Assembly: GCF_009905735.1 (NCBI RefSeq)
Contig: NZ_JAAALE010000014.1
Coordinates: forward strand, 1-64,000
Reading direction: 5' to 3'
Length of the DNA stretch: 64,000 nt
DNA from: Porphyrobacter sp. SLTP
GTDB taxonomy: Bacteria; Pseudomonadota; Alphaproteobacteria; Sphingomonadales; Sphingomonadaceae
Made by a program: the position numbers and the translations under genes. This document shows, one piece after another, positions 7,726-16,805 of the stretch. Within the stretch, counting starts at the first letter, position 1. Each line of letters opens with the position of its first letter. Below the pieces are notes generated by a model. That model did not search any database, was not told the origin of the DNA, and saw nothing but the letters and a program-made list of their open reading frames with translations.

Positions 7726-8658
7726 TCAATAAATCTTCCCCACCAGCGGCAACCCGCGCTCCGGCTCGGCGAATTCCTTGATGATCCGCCCCACGCGCGA
7801 CAGGGTCAGTTCCGCCCGCGCGGCCATGTCGTCATCGCCCTGACGCGCGCGGAAATAGCACGCGAAGGTGATCGGCGGCTGGCCCTTCGGCCCTTCGGCG
7901 AACCCGATGTCGATATAGTTGCCTTCCGTCCCGACCATGCCGCTGGTGCCGGTCTTGTCGCCTGCAACCCAGCCTTCGGGCAGCCCCGCGCGGACGCGGC
8001 GCAGGCCGGTTTCGGTCGCGATCATCCAGCCCTTCAACTCCGCCCGCTCGGCGTCCGGCAGGACGTCGCCATAGATGATCTTGGCGACATTGCGCGCCAT
8101 CGCGGCAGGCGTTGCGGTGTCGCGGAATTCGGCGGGGGGGACGATGTTCATCTCCGGCTCGTAGCGGTCAAGGCGGCTGACCTCGTCGCCGATGCTGCGC
8201 CAGAACGCGGTCAGCCCCGCCGGGCCACCCAGATTGCGGAGCAGGATGTTGGCCGCCGGATTGTCCGAGGTCACCTGCGTCGCCCGCGCCAGCTCGCGCA
8301 AGGTTGCCCCCGTCGCGATCCGCTCGCGGGTGAAGGGCGCGTATTCGAGCATGTCGGCCTCGGTCCACGTCACCCGCTTGTCGGCATCAATCGCGCCCGC
8401 CGCATGGCGTTGCAGCAGCAGGGCAGCGAGCGAGAGCTTGAAGGAGGAGGCATGGCCGAAGCGGCGGTCGCGGTTGAGGCCCACCGACATCCCGCTGACG
8501 GTGTCGAACAGCTCGACCCCCAGCGTGCCGTTACCGACCGCCTCGATCAGCCGCAGCTCTGCCGCCAGCCGCCCCATCGGGCTTTGATCGGGCGGGATGC
8601 AGGCTGATGCCCCCAAGGCCAGCGTGCCGCCGATGAAGAGTCGCCGGTCCATTGTCAT
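7726..8658 (-). CDS. Class A beta-lactamase-type serine hydrolase with Tat/lipoprotein signal
   Basis: A 310-residue protein with all class A active-site motifs: Ser-71-Ser-Phe-Lys-74 (SxxK), Ser-Asp-Asn at 131-133, Glu-167 and Asn-171 in Glu-Pro-Glu-Met-Asn (the omega-loop general base), and Lys-Thr-Gly-Thr-Ser-Gly at 235-240. By motif content it should hydrolyse beta-lactams. The N-terminus has Asp-Arg-Arg-Leu-Phe and a hydrophobic stretch ending at Cys-20, so Tat export with lipid attachment is plausible. The ATG overlaps the RDD gene stop by 4 bases, making it the last gene of the MoxR operon rather than a mobile resistance gene. Base composition matches the neighbours. Confidence 0.88.
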   Translation of the reverse strand: MTMDRRLFIGGTLALGASACIPPDQSPMGRLAAELRLIEAVGNGTLGVELFDTVSGMSVGLNRDRRFGHASSFKLSLAALLLQRHAAGAIDADKRVTWTEADMLEYAPFTRERIATGATLRELARATQVTSDNPAANILLRNLGGPAGLTAFWRSIGDEVSRLDRYEPEMNIVPPAEFRDTATPAAMARNVAKIIYGDVLPDAERAELKGWMIATETGLRRVRAGLPEGWVAGDKTGTSGMVGTEGNYIDIGFAEGPKGQPPITFACYFRARQGDDDMAARAELTLSRVGRIIKEFAEPERGLPLVGKIY

Positions 8659-9587
8659 GAGAACTTGTCCGCCTTCCGCTTGCCGAACCGCATGTCGGCC
8701 TCCAACCGGCTGCGCAATTGCCCATAGAACGCCTCGAGGAAAGCTCTTTCGTCGCCCGCGCCCGGGTCCCAGCCGATCTTGCGGCAGATCGTGGCGTGCA
8801 CGGCTTTGAGCGCATCGGGCTGGGAATCGCGCAGCAGCCGTTCGAGCGTCTGAAGCTCGCGCTCGCCATAGACCGAAAGCTCCGCCTCGCCGAAATCGTA
8901 GCGCACGCCGGTGACCTCGCTCGCGCCCTTGCTTGTGGCGGCACCCTGCGTGCTGAGCACGGCGGCCAGCCGGGTGCGCGGACGTTCAACCACCCAGGTG
9001 CCGGCGATGATGTCGCCCGCCCGCAGGCAATCGCGGTTGAAGAACGGGAACAGCAGGAACAGCAGCAACCAGCCGGTCAGCACAATGCCGAGCGCGCCGA
9101 CATCCTCACCCTGACTGCTCAGCCCGACGAGGATCAGCAGCGCGATCAGCGGGTAGAAGACCTCGATATCGCGCAGCAGGTTGCGCGCGATCACGGCCTC
9201 GGGCGTGAGGCGCGCCCCGCCGCGCGCGGCAATGCGGATACCGACCAGCCGCTTGCCCAGCGTCGCGCCGCGCGGACCGAGCTCCTGCACCAGAAAATAG
9301 CCGTACCAAGCGGCAAAGCCGATCAGCACGGAGATGATCACCAGAAACTCCGCCGATCCGGGCACGCGCTGTTGGGATTCGAAGCCGATCCCTTCCATCA
9401 CGCCTTCGAACAGCGCTTGCATCACCCACTGAAAGGCGATCAGCCCGATGACGATGATCACCATGTCGATGATCAGCGCCCCCGCCCGGGCCCCGCGCGC
9501 GGCGAGAGTGAGCGGCAGCGCCAGCCCTTCGGGCGTGATCAGCGTCCGGGCGCGCTTGTCCGGCTTGATGGCGGCGACTTTGCTCAT
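8655..9587 (-). CDS. RDD family membrane protein
   Basis: A 310-residue protein whose first 190 residues form an RDD domain: an Arg-Ala-Gly-Ala-Leu-Ile-Ile-Asp helix and two more helices around residues 75-100 and 135-170. A soluble C-terminal part of about 110 residues follows. RDD proteins are small membrane proteins of unclear role; some have been linked to ion transport. It is embedded in the MoxR operon with 4-base overlaps on both sides (SpoIIM upstream, beta-lactamase-type gene downstream), as seen in other MoxR/DUF58/SpoIIM clusters. Confidence 0.87.
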   Translation of the reverse strand: MSKVAAIKPDKRARTLITPEGLALPLTLAARGARAGALIIDMVIIVIGLIAFQWVMQALFEGVMEGIGFESQQRVPGSAEFLVIISVLIGFAAWYGYFLVQELGPRGATLGKRLVGIRIAARGGARLTPEAVIARNLLRDIEVFYPLIALLILVGLSSQGEDVGALGIVLTGWLLLFLLFPFFNRDCLRAGDIIAGTWVVERPRTRLAAVLSTQGAATSKGASEVTGVRYDFGEAELSVYGERELQTLERLLRDSQPDALKAVHATICRKIGWDPGAGDERAFLEAFYGQLRSRLEADMRFGKRKADKFS

Positions 9588-10663
9588 GCGGCGTCCGCCC
9601 CGGCGGCGGCGTCGGTAATGCGCGGGCGGTAGAGGATGAAATAGGAGAGCCAGAAGGCCAGCATCGTCCCGCCGATCACGAACCGGCCGGAGGTGCCATC
9701 AACCAGCTGGCGCGGGAAGGCCTCAAGCAGCGCGGCGACGATCATCATGATCACCACGCCGACCATCACCACCGCCGAGCGCCGCCCGGCCGCTGCCGCC
9801 GCATCGAGCACCGGGAGCTTGCCGGGAAAGGCCATCGCCCGCCCGATATGCAGCCCCGCCGCGCCCGAGAGCAGAATGCCGAACAGCTCGGTCGTGCCAT
9901 GCACAGAGAGCCAGGCGGCCAGCTCCACCACCAACCCCTGCCCGTCGAACAGCCATAGCAAGGCCCCCAGCAAGGCCATGTTATGCACCAGCAGCAGCAG
10001 CGACGGGATGCCGAAGGCAAAGCCCAGCGCGAAGGCGAGGATGCACACCGCCGAATTGTTGCCGAACAGCTGCGCGGCGAAGGCCGACAGGCCGTCGGCG
10101 CTGTTCTCGGTCGCCAGAGTGGCGAGCAATTGTTCGCGGCTTGCACCGGGCACGCGGGCCTCGCCGAAGCCGGCCGGGAACAGGCGGTAATACCACGCCT
10201 CGTCCTGCGCCACGAGCAGCCAGCCGACCACCGCGCCTGTCACCATCACGAACAGCGCGATGCAGATGTCGAGCCACAGACTGCGCACCGCACGGCTCCA
10301 GCCACCGAAGATGAAGCCCCGAAACCAGCGGATGAACCCCTGACGCGGGCCGTAAACCTGAAACCATGCGCGCTGCACCAGCGCTTCGAGATAGGCGAGG
10401 GTTGCCGCGTCGAGCGACGTCTCGCGTGCCACCGAGAGCGAGGAGGCGGCGGTGCGATACAGCGCGGGCAGCGCGATCAGATCGGCGTCGGCGATGCGGC
10501 GCAACCCGCCGCGCTCCATCCGGGCGAGGATGTCCTCCAGCCTGCGCCAATCGCCCTCACGCTCCAGCCGGAAGCGGTCGGACCGCAGCGCCGCGCTTTC
10601 GATATCGGGCGGCGCGGCGACCTGACCGCGCCCGAACCATGACGAGATGACCGGCGCCTTCAC
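9584..10663 (-). CDS. SpoIIM-type stage II sporulation protein M domain membrane protein
   Basis: A 359-residue inner-membrane protein. A soluble N-terminal helical region (about 1-110) is followed by about six membrane helices with the pattern Asn-Asn-Ser-Ala-Val-Cys-Ile-Leu-Ala-Phe-Ala-Leu-Gly and His-Gly-Thr-Thr-Glu-Leu-Phe, which mark the SpoIIM (DUF95) family. The organism does not sporulate by gene content, so the name is historical. In non-sporulators these proteins accompany MoxR/DUF58/RDD operons. The GTG start at 10663 overlaps the DUF58 stop by 4 bases. Confidence 0.86.
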   Translation of the reverse strand: MKAPVISSWFGRGQVAAPPDIESAALRSDRFRLEREGDWRRLEDILARMERGGLRRIADADLIALPALYRTAASSLSVARETSLDAATLAYLEALVQRAWFQVYGPRQGFIRWFRGFIFGGWSRAVRSLWLDICIALFVMVTGAVVGWLLVAQDEAWYYRLFPAGFGEARVPGASREQLLATLATENSADGLSAFAAQLFGNNSAVCILAFALGFAFGIPSLLLLVHNMALLGALLWLFDGQGLVVELAAWLSVHGTTELFGILLSGAAGLHIGRAMAFPGKLPVLDAAAAAGRRSAVVMVGVVIMMIVAALLEAFPRQLVDGTSGRFVIGGTMLAFWLSYFILYRPRITDAAAGADAA

Positions 10664-12036
10664 CCGATCGCCTCACTGTTGCGGATCGCGAGATAGCGGT
10701 CGATCAGTCGCGGCCCGATGCTCTCCCACGGGGCTTCGAGCACGTCGATCCCCTGACGCCGCAGCCGGGTCAGCACCAGCTTGCGCTGCTGGGCGAGGCT
10801 ATCGGCGGTGACCGACCGGGCCAGCGTCGCGATATCGCCGGGCGGGGCGGTGATGAGGTCCTCGACCTCGCTGTCGGTCATGGTGACGAATAGCACCAGA
10901 TGCTTGCCCGACAAGCGCCCGAGGCTTTCGACCATCAGCTCTGCCGCGGTAGGATCAGTGAAGTCGGAGAACACCACCACCAGCGAACGGCGCTGGAGCC
11001 GCCCGGTAAGCGTGGCGAGCGCGAGCGTGAAATTGGGCTCGGCCGCCTGATAATCGAGGCCCGCCGCCGCGCTCTGCAACCGGTGGAAGGCGCGCGGATC
11101 GCCGATGAAGGGCGTCATGATCTGCGGGGCTTGCGCAAAGCCGAACAGGGCGACCTTGTCTCCGCCCTTCAGCGCGACATAGGCGCAGGTCAGCGCCGCG
11201 CTGACCGCCCGGTCGATGCGCGGCAGGCCGTCCACCGGCTCGCACATCGCCTGCCCGCAATCGAAGGCGAAGACGATCTGATTGTTGCGCTCACTCTCGT
11301 TCTCGCGAGCGAACAGACGGGTGTGGCGGGCGCTGGCCTTCCAGTCGATCCGGCGGCGATCCATGCCTGGCTCGTATTCGCTCAGCGCCTCGAACTGTGT
11401 GCCTTCGCCCCGAATGCGGCGGGCGATCAAGCCCACCTGCGCGTTGCGCAGGAACGCCTGCAAATCGGGCGAGCGGACTGGGGACAGGTCGGGCCAGATC
11501 CGCACCGGGCGGTCCAGCGGATAGTCGACCTGCCGCGCCCCCAGCCGCAAGGGCCCTTCCCAGCGCATCCACGCCCGCTCGACCTGTGCCGTGCCGCGCC
11601 GGGTGGGCGTGAGCACGGTCTCACCGCGCCAGCCTTCGCCAAACGGTTGCGGTGCGAGCGTGAGCGTGACCCGGCCTTCAGGCGCTAGCCGCGGGTCGCA
11701 GGCCAGCGCCGCTTCGGCCCGCGCCGGCTGGCGTCCGGTGAACCGCGCGGTGATGGCGAGCACGCTCCGCTGCCCGACCTCGATGTCTTCAGGCGTGCGA
11801 ATTTCCCAGCTGTCGAGCCGCCCGGTCATCACCGCATCGAGCGCGATCAGCGCCACCAGCGTCAGCCCCAACAGCGGCGCGATCACCCACGCGCCCGGAG
11901 AGGTCGCGGCGATCACCACCGCCACCGGCGCCAGCGCCGCCGCGATCCACGCCGCCCGCTCGGTCGGGGCGACGATCAGCAGCGGCCGCAAGGGCAGCAG
12001 CAGGATGCCGAGGACAAGGCGCAGGACGCGGATCAC
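10660..12036 (-). CDS. DUF58 domain protein with N-terminal membrane anchor (MoxR partner 1)
   Basis: A 458-residue protein: two N-terminal membrane helices (about 1-20 and 28-65), a beta-rich middle, then a DUF58/von Willebrand A-like domain. The DUF58 core reads Glu-Tyr-Glu-Pro-Gly-Met-Asp-Arg-Arg-Arg-Ile-Asp-Trp-Lys-Ala-Ser-Ala-Arg (about 220-237). The following metal-site strand ends Asp-Cys-Gly-Gln-Ala-Met, a degenerate form of the DxSxS MIDAS motif. DUF58 proteins are thought to deliver clients to MoxR ATPases. GTG start, one base after the moxR stop; a second, soluble DUF58 paralog is encoded at 52891. Confidence 0.88.
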   Translation of the reverse strand: MIRVLRLVLGILLLPLRPLLIVAPTERAAWIAAALAPVAVVIAATSPGAWVIAPLLGLTLVALIALDAVMTGRLDSWEIRTPEDIEVGQRSVLAITARFTGRQPARAEAALACDPRLAPEGRVTLTLAPQPFGEGWRGETVLTPTRRGTAQVERAWMRWEGPLRLGARQVDYPLDRPVRIWPDLSPVRSPDLQAFLRNAQVGLIARRIRGEGTQFEALSEYEPGMDRRRIDWKASARHTRLFARENESERNNQIVFAFDCGQAMCEPVDGLPRIDRAVSAALTCAYVALKGGDKVALFGFAQAPQIMTPFIGDPRAFHRLQSAAAGLDYQAAEPNFTLALATLTGRLQRRSLVVVFSDFTDPTAAELMVESLGRLSGKHLVLFVTMTDSEVEDLITAPPGDIATLARSVTADSLAQQRKLVLTRLRRQGIDVLEAPWESIGPRLIDRYLAIRNSEAIG

Positions 12037-12037
12037 C

Positions 12038-13003
12038 CTAGCGCGGGGCCTCGGTGCTTTCGACCAGTTCAGCGACCAGCGCTTCCATGTCGCGGCCCTC
12101 GATCTCGGCGGCGGGGCTGAGGGTCAGGCGGTGGCGCAGCACCGGCACGGCAAGCGCCTTGACGTCATCCGGGATCACATAGGCGCGGCCTTCCAGCGCG
12201 GCGCGGGCGCGGGCGGCACCGGCCAGCAGCACCGCGGCGCGGGGGGAAGCGCCCACGGTCAGCTCGGCATGGTCGCGGGTCGCGCGGATCAGGCGCACGA
12301 CGTAGCGGGTGATATCCTCCGCGACAGTGACTTGCTCCAGCGCACTGCTCGCCGCGACAAGACCAGCGGCGTTGGTCACGGCGGTCACGCCCAGATCGGC
12401 CGGACGCTGCGGGCCAGAGCGCTGGCCATAGGTCGCCACGATCCGCGCTTCCTCATCCTCGGCCGGATAGGGCACCAGCAGCTTGAACAGGAAGCGGTCA
12501 AGCTGGGCTTCGGGCAGGGGATAGACGCCCTGGTTCTCAATCGGGTTCTGGGTCGCGACCACCATGAACCGGTCGGGCAAGCGGTGCGTCTCCCCGTCCA
12601 GCGTCACGCGGCGTTCCTGCATCGCTTCGAGCAGCGCGGCCTGCGTCTTGGGCGGGGTGCGGTTGATTTCGTCCCCCAGAAGCAGGTCGCAGAAAATCGG
12701 CCCGCGCGTCAGCGTGAACTGGCTGGTCTGGAAGTTGAACAGGTTCGACCCGAGAATATCGCCCGGCAGCAGATCGGGCGTGAACTGGATACGCCCGAAA
12801 TCGAGGCCCAATGCGGTCGCAAAGCTTTGCGCTAGGAAGGTCTTGGCGGTTCCCGGCGGACCTTCGAGCAGCACGTGGCCTTCTGCCAGCAATGCGGTCA
12901 GCAGCATGTCAACCATGTCTTCCTGCCCGACGATCGCCTTGGCGATTTCGGCGCGGATGGCGCCTGCGAGGCTGCGGACGTCGTCGAGTGTCATGGTCAT
13001 CAT
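12038..13003 (-). CDS. MoxR family AAA+ ATPase (first locus)
   Basis: A 321-residue AAA+ chaperone-like ATPase. Walker A is Gly-Pro-Pro-Gly-Thr-Ala-Lys-Thr (about 49-56), Walker B is [11 protein letters not shown] (about 108-118), sensor 1 lies in Ala-Thr-Gln-Asn-Pro-Ile-Glu, and Leu-Pro-Glu-Ala-Gln-Leu-Asp-Arg-Phe precedes the arginine finger. It probably acts with the adjacent DUF58 and membrane proteins in assembling or activating an envelope component; the client is unknown. The start overlaps the DUF4350 stop by 4 bases. The ATG at 13003 is used; an in-frame ATG at 12994 is possible. Confidence 0.93.
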   Translation of the reverse strand: MMTMTLDDVRSLAGAIRAEIAKAIVGQEDMVDMLLTALLAEGHVLLEGPPGTAKTFLAQSFATALGLDFGRIQFTPDLLPGDILGSNLFNFQTSQFTLTRGPIFCDLLLGDEINRTPPKTQAALLEAMQERRVTLDGETHRLPDRFMVVATQNPIENQGVYPLPEAQLDRFLFKLLVPYPAEDEEARIVATYGQRSGPQRPADLGVTAVTNAAGLVAASSALEQVTVAEDITRYVVRLIRATRDHAELTVGASPRAAVLLAGAARARAALEGRAYVIPDDVKALAVPVLRHRLTLSPAAEIEGRDMEALVAELVESTEAPR

Positions 13004-14271
13004 TGTCCCTGCGATAGCTTGGCGTTGAGGTCGTCGAGGCTTTGCGCGGCGGCCAGAATGTCGGCGGGTTTCGCCGCCGCCTCCAGTCGGGCGGCGCGGC
13101 GGGTGAAGGGTTCTTCCTGCGGCAGACGGCGGGCGAGCGCTTCGTCAATCGACTGCGGATCGGGCCGGACGAGGCCGAGCCGTTCGGCGAGCCGCCGGGC
13201 GGACAGGGCGGCATAGGGCGCACCCAGCAATCCGAACCGCCGCGCGCGCAGGATCAGGCCCGCGCCATTGGCGATGAGCTGGCGCTTGCCAAAGGCGATG
13301 TCGGGCCCGGCAGGCGCGGCCGGCGGGCCAAAGCGCTGGAACGCGCGCCAGCCGACGATCAGCAGCGCCACCAGCAGGCTCAGCGTCGCGGCAAGGAACG
13401 GCGGGCGGAAGGCGAGTGTCAGCAGGTTTTCCGACGCGCCAAAGCCGTTCAACGTCATGTCGAAGGTGACTTCGTAGATATCGGCATCATTCGCCAGCCA
13501 GTCCACCAGCGCCACGGCGGCTGCCGCACGGTTGGCGTCGGCAAGGCCGTAATTGTTCGCAAGGTCAGGCTCGACGAGGAAGACCACCGGATAGGCCGGG
13601 TTCTCATCGTCAATCCCCTCGCCCGGGTTGACCCAAAAGGCGAGCGTGCGGCCTTCGGCGTCGGCCAGCAGCACCTCGTGCGCGGCTTCGGGCACGGCAT
13701 ACATGGTGGCGGAGGTCGGCAGGCGTCCGGCAAGGTCCAGTCCGCTCCAACGGTCCCCGGCGGCGCTTTCGTCGTCCTCGGCCAGTTCGTGCGTGAACCG
13801 ATAGGGTTTGGGCAAATCCTCGGGCCATTCGGTCGCTTCCGCGCCGTTGAGGATCACCCAGCCGCGCTTGAACTTGTCGCGCGCTTCGGAGGGGAGCTGG
13901 TCCGAGGGCGGCGTGGCGAACCATTTGGGCAGGATCACCAGCGTCGGGCCAAGGAAGGTGCGGTTTTCGAGGATTTCGGCGATTGCCTCGCCATCACCAA
14001 AGGCCGGAGGGGTGAGCACCAGCAGGCCGCTGGTCTCCAGCCCCTGCGGGCTGCGCGACCGAGCGACGTCATAATTCGCCGCCTCGACCAGCCGGACCAG
14101 CCCGGCATAGCCGTTCAATCCGTTGCTGGCGGCATGGGCCTGTCCCTGTCCGCGCGTTCCGCCGAAGTCCTCGCCCGCGCCGATCAGGTACAGCGCGGCG
14201 AGGAACAGCGCGAAGCCGCCCACCACCAGCGCCAGCACCCCGCCGCGCGAAAAGGCCGCGCCCGACCTCAT
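13000..14271 (-). CDS. DUF4350 domain membrane protein of the MoxR operon
   Basis: A 423-residue protein with an N-terminal membrane helix (about 9-30), a large domain of the DUF4350/GATase-like type (about 40-270: Leu-Val-Leu-Thr-Pro-Pro, Ile-Leu-Pro-Lys-Trp), a second helix near 285-305 ([10 protein letters not shown]), and a cytoplasmic C-terminal helical tail. Function unknown; the family is nearly always coded beside MoxR. The ATG at 14271 overlaps the DUF4129 stop by 4 bases, which fixes the start. A longer in-frame reading to 14490 would overlap DUF4129 by over 200 bases and is rejected. Confidence 0.83.
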   Translation of the reverse strand: MRSGAAFSRGGVLALVVGGFALFLAALYLIGAGEDFGGTRGQGQAHAASNGLNGYAGLVRLVEAANYDVARSRSPQGLETSGLLVLTPPAFGDGEAIAEILENRTFLGPTLVILPKWFATPPSDQLPSEARDKFKRGWVILNGAEATEWPEDLPKPYRFTHELAEDDESAAGDRWSGLDLAGRLPTSATMYAVPEAAHEVLLADAEGRTLAFWVNPGEGIDDENPAYPVVFLVEPDLANNYGLADANRAAAAVALVDWLANDADIYEVTFDMTLNGFGASENLLTLAFRPPFLAATLSLLVALLIVGWRAFQRFGPPAAPAGPDIAFGKRQLIANGAGLILRARRFGLLGAPYAALSARRLAERLGLVRPDPQSIDEALARRLPQEEPFTRRAARLEAAAKPADILAAAQSLDDLNAKLSQGQ

Positions 14272-14984
14272 ACCGTCCGCCCCAACGGCGTCCCGCGCGG
14301 ATCGATCCGGGCGAGCGCAAAGTCGGCATAGGCGGCGCGCGCAGCCTCCCAATCGCTGCGGTCGAGTTTGCGCAGCGCAAACAGCGAGCGTTCGACCCGC
14401 TCGGCAATCACGCCGAACGCCGTGCGCGCGGTGTCGGGCAGGGCGGGGAGCGCGGCGAGTTCGCGCGCGGTGCTTGACGGTTCGACCCAATCGGGCCGCG
14501 CCGCTGCGATCTGGCCCACGCTGCGCTGAAGCAGCAGGTGGGTCGCCGCATCGAACTGCCCTTCGGCAGCAAGCCGATCGGCATCTTCGAGCAGTGCAAG
14601 GCTCGCCGCCTGATCCGGTTGCCAGGTGTTATCGTTCCCCGCGTCCGAGGCCGCGGATTTGCCGCGGCGGAAAAAGCTCGGATCGATCAGGCGCACCAGC
14701 AGCACCAGCGCAAACAGCCCGACGAGCCCCAGCACCACCCATTGCAGCCACCACCAGGAATCGCCCAGCGCAGCCCCCGCCGGCGCCAGCCAATCGGCGA
14801 GCATTTCGCCAAGGGCGTTCAATTGGCGTTCCAGCCAGCTTGGCTCGGGCGGAGCGATGGGGGGGATTTCGACCGGGGCGAACTGGACATTGCCCTCGGC
14901 GTGCAGCGTGTCCCATCCGGCGGGAGGCGATCCGCCTGAATTGGCTAATGATTCGGAAGGGTTTGTAGCGGCCGCTGCGGTCAT
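14268..14984 (-). CDS. DUF4129 domain protein, first gene of MoxR operon 1
   Basis: A 238-residue protein with a short polar N-terminus, one membrane helix (about 74-96, Trp-Val-Val-Leu-Gly-Leu-Val-Gly-Leu), then a cytoplasmic region ending in a DUF4129-like helical domain (Ala-Ala-Glu-Gly-Gln-Phe-Asp-Ala-Ala-Thr-His-Leu-Leu-Leu-Gln-Arg). It is the first gene of a seven-gene run of overlapping genes (DUF4129, DUF4350, MoxR, DUF58, SpoIIM, RDD, beta-lactamase-type). Start placed at the ATG at 14984; an in-frame start at 15008 is less likely. The upstream pheA stop is 72 bases away, so read-through from pheA is possible. Confidence 0.75.
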   Translation of the reverse strand: MTAAAATNPSESLANSGGSPPAGWDTLHAEGNVQFAPVEIPPIAPPEPSWLERQLNALGEMLADWLAPAGAALGDSWWWLQWVVLGLVGLFALVLLVRLIDPSFFRRGKSAASDAGNDNTWQPDQAASLALLEDADRLAAEGQFDAATHLLLQRSVGQIAAARPDWVEPSSTARELAALPALPDTARTAFGVIAERVERSLFALRKLDRSDWEAARAAYADFALARIDPRGTPLGRTV

Positions 14985-15056
14985 CCACCGACGGTGGTGG
15001 CACGCCATGTGCGCCCGCGCAACGGGAAACAGCGCGGCGGCCGCACTCGCCGCGCC

Positions 15057-15950
15057 TTATCCTCTGGCGCGGGCCTGTTCGTAGCTGCCCAGAATACGCA
15101 AGACCTTGGAATGAAACGCGCATTCTTCCAGCGCGCGGTCCACCGCCGGATCGCCCGGCGCGCCGATGATGTCGGCGTAGAAGGTGGTGGCGGCAAAGCT
15201 GGTGCCCTGCTGGTAGCTTTCCAGCTTGGTCATGTTGACCCCGTTGGTCGCAAACCCGCCCAGCGCCTTGTAGAGCGCGGCGGGGATGTTCTTCACCTCG
15301 AAGATGAAGGTGGTCATCACCGGCTTGCCTGCCAGCGCGCTCTGCGCCAGCGGCTGCTGCGCGAGGATCACGAAGCGGGTCATGTTGTCCGCGCTGTCCT
15401 CGACATTGTGTTCGATGATCTGCAGCCCGTAGAGCTCGGCGGCGAGCGCGGGGGCGATGGCGGCAACAGTGGGGTCGCCACGCTCGGCCACATAGGCCGC
15501 CGCGCCTGCGGTATCGGCGTGGCTCAGCGGCACAATCCCGCGCGCCCGCAGATAATGGCGCGACTGGCCAAGTGCTTGGGGGTGCGAATAAGCCGCCTCG
15601 AACGGCCCCGACCCCAGCGCCATCAGCGCATGGTGGATCGGCATGAAATATTCGCCGATAATGTGCAGCCCGCTTTCGGGCAGCAGAAAGTGGATATCGG
15701 CGACCCGCCCGTGCTGCGAATTCTCGATCGGGATGATTGCCTGCGCCGCCCGTCCGTCCTTCACCGCTTCCAGCGCGTCTTCGAAGCTGAAGCAGGGCAG
15801 CGGCTGCATATCGGGCCGCGCTTCGGTGGCGGCGCGGTGCGAATTGGCCCCCGGCGAGCCCTGAAACGCAATCGTGCGCGCAGGCTCTGCCAGAGCGGCT
15901 GCGCGCATCTGGTCGACGATGGCAAGGGCGGGGCCGGGAAAGGATCGCAT
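15057..15950 (-). CDS. pheA: Prephenate dehydratase
   Basis: A monofunctional prephenate dehydratase of 297 residues that converts prephenate to phenylpyruvate in phenylalanine synthesis. The catalytic domain (about 25-205) shows Ala-Phe-Gln-Gly-Ser-Pro-Gly-Ala-Asn-Ser, Ile-Pro-Ile-Glu-Asn-Ser, and the dehydratase motif Asn-Met-Thr-Arg-Phe. A C-terminal ACT domain (about 210-290) follows, with Leu-Glu-Ser-Tyr-Gln-Gln-Gly in place of the enteric Glu-Ser-Arg-Pro allosteric motif; phenylalanine feedback is expected from the family. No chorismate mutase domain is fused. Confidence 0.95.
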   Translation of the reverse strand: MRSFPGPALAIVDQMRAAALAEPARTIAFQGSPGANSHRAATEARPDMQPLPCFSFEDALEAVKDGRAAQAIIPIENSQHGRVADIHFLLPESGLHIIGEYFMPIHHALMALGSGPFEAAYSHPQALGQSRHYLRARGIVPLSHADTAGAAAYVAERGDPTVAAIAPALAAELYGLQIIEHNVEDSADNMTRFVILAQQPLAQSALAGKPVMTTFIFEVKNIPAALYKALGGFATNGVNMTKLESYQQGTSFAATTFYADIIGAPGDPAVDRALEECAFHSKVLRILGSYEQARARG

Positions 15951-16068
15951 GGTGCAAGCCGCCTAGAGGCGCAGGCGCGCAGGCACAAGCCTGCTTGCAA
16001 AAGGTGCAAGAATTCGTGCCACGATCAGTCTTGCGCGCCTCGGCTGGCGACACTATGAGCCGCCCGGG

Positions 16069-16761
16069 ATGACACAGGATAACTCTTCGCAGGATAACGC
16101 GGCCAGCCAGACCGGCGGCGGCGATCTGTTCAACACTGCCGCAGGCTGGGTGCTGTTCGCGGGCGTCGTGGGCCTTGGGCTCGCGCAGCTTTCGAAAGGC
16201 TATTTCCATGGCGACAAGCCGGATCGGCCCGAGAAGCTCGGCTACGTGATCGAAGGCGCGGTCGAAGAAGGCGCTGGCCCGGCGGAAGCCTCGATTGCCG
16301 ATGCGCTGAACGCCATGCCCGCTGCCGAACTGGTCGCCGCGGGTGAGAAGGCCTTCGCCAAGTGCCAGAGCTGCCACACCATCAATGCGGGCGGCGCCAA
16401 TGGCATCGGCCCGAACCTGCACGGCACGATGGGCAAGGCCGTGGCCAGCCATGCCGGCTTTGCCTACAGCGCCGAGCTGAAGGCCGTGGGCGGCACATGG
16501 GACTGGGACAAGATGGACGCCTGGCTCAAGAACCCCAAGGGCATGGTCGCGGGCACCAAGATGAGCTTCGCCGGTCTGGGCAAGGTTGAAGACCGCGCCG
16601 CGATTGCAGCCTACCTCAATGCGCAGGGTTCGAACCTGCCGTTCCCGGCTGCTGCTGCACCTGCCGCCGCTGCCGAAGGTGAAGCCGCTGCCGCAGAGGG
16701 CGAGGCTGAAGCCGTCGCCACGGCCGAAGCCGGCACCGATCCGGCGGCTGCGACGGAATAA
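16069..16761 (+). CDS. Membrane-anchored c-type cytochrome, CycM/c552-like
   Basis: A 230-residue cytochrome. An uncleaved N-terminal membrane anchor (about 24-42) is followed by a linker and a class I cytochrome c domain (about 90-190) with one haem site Cys-Gln-Ser-Cys-His and the distal Met in Gly-Thr-Lys-Met-Ser-Phe. The Gly-Pro-Asn-Leu-His-Gly motif is typical. Such CycM-type proteins carry electrons between the bc1 complex and cytochrome oxidase. After the domain comes a tail of about 35 residues made almost only of Ala, Glu, Pro and Thr. A hairpin follows at 16773-16791. Confidence 0.92.
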   Translation: MTQDNSSQDNAASQTGGGDLFNTAAGWVLFAGVVGLGLAQLSKGYFHGDKPDRPEKLGYVIEGAVEEGAGPAEASIADALNAMPAAELVAAGEKAFAKCQSCHTINAGGANGIGPNLHGTMGKAVASHAGFAYSAELKAVGGTWDWDKMDAWLKNPKGMVAGTKMSFAGLGKVEDRAAIAAYLNAQGSNLPFPAAAAPAAAAEGEAAAAEGEAEAVATAEAGTDPAAATE

Positions 16762-16772
16762 GCATCAAGGGC

Positions 16773-16791
16773 GGGCGGCATCAGGCCGCCC
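16773..16791 (+). terminator. Hairpin downstream of cytochrome c gene
   Basis: GGGCGGC and GCCGCCC arms around ATCAG lie 12 bases after the cytochrome stop, between convergent genes. No T-tract follows, so it is at best a weak terminator or an mRNA 3' stabiliser. Confidence 0.4.
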
Positions 16792-16805
16792 CCTCTCCCC
16801 TCACA

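Noticed and set aside
7726..8658. Beta-lactamase gene as an acquired resistance cassette
   Set aside because: Its start overlaps the RDD gene and its composition matches the operon, so it is a resident chromosomal gene.
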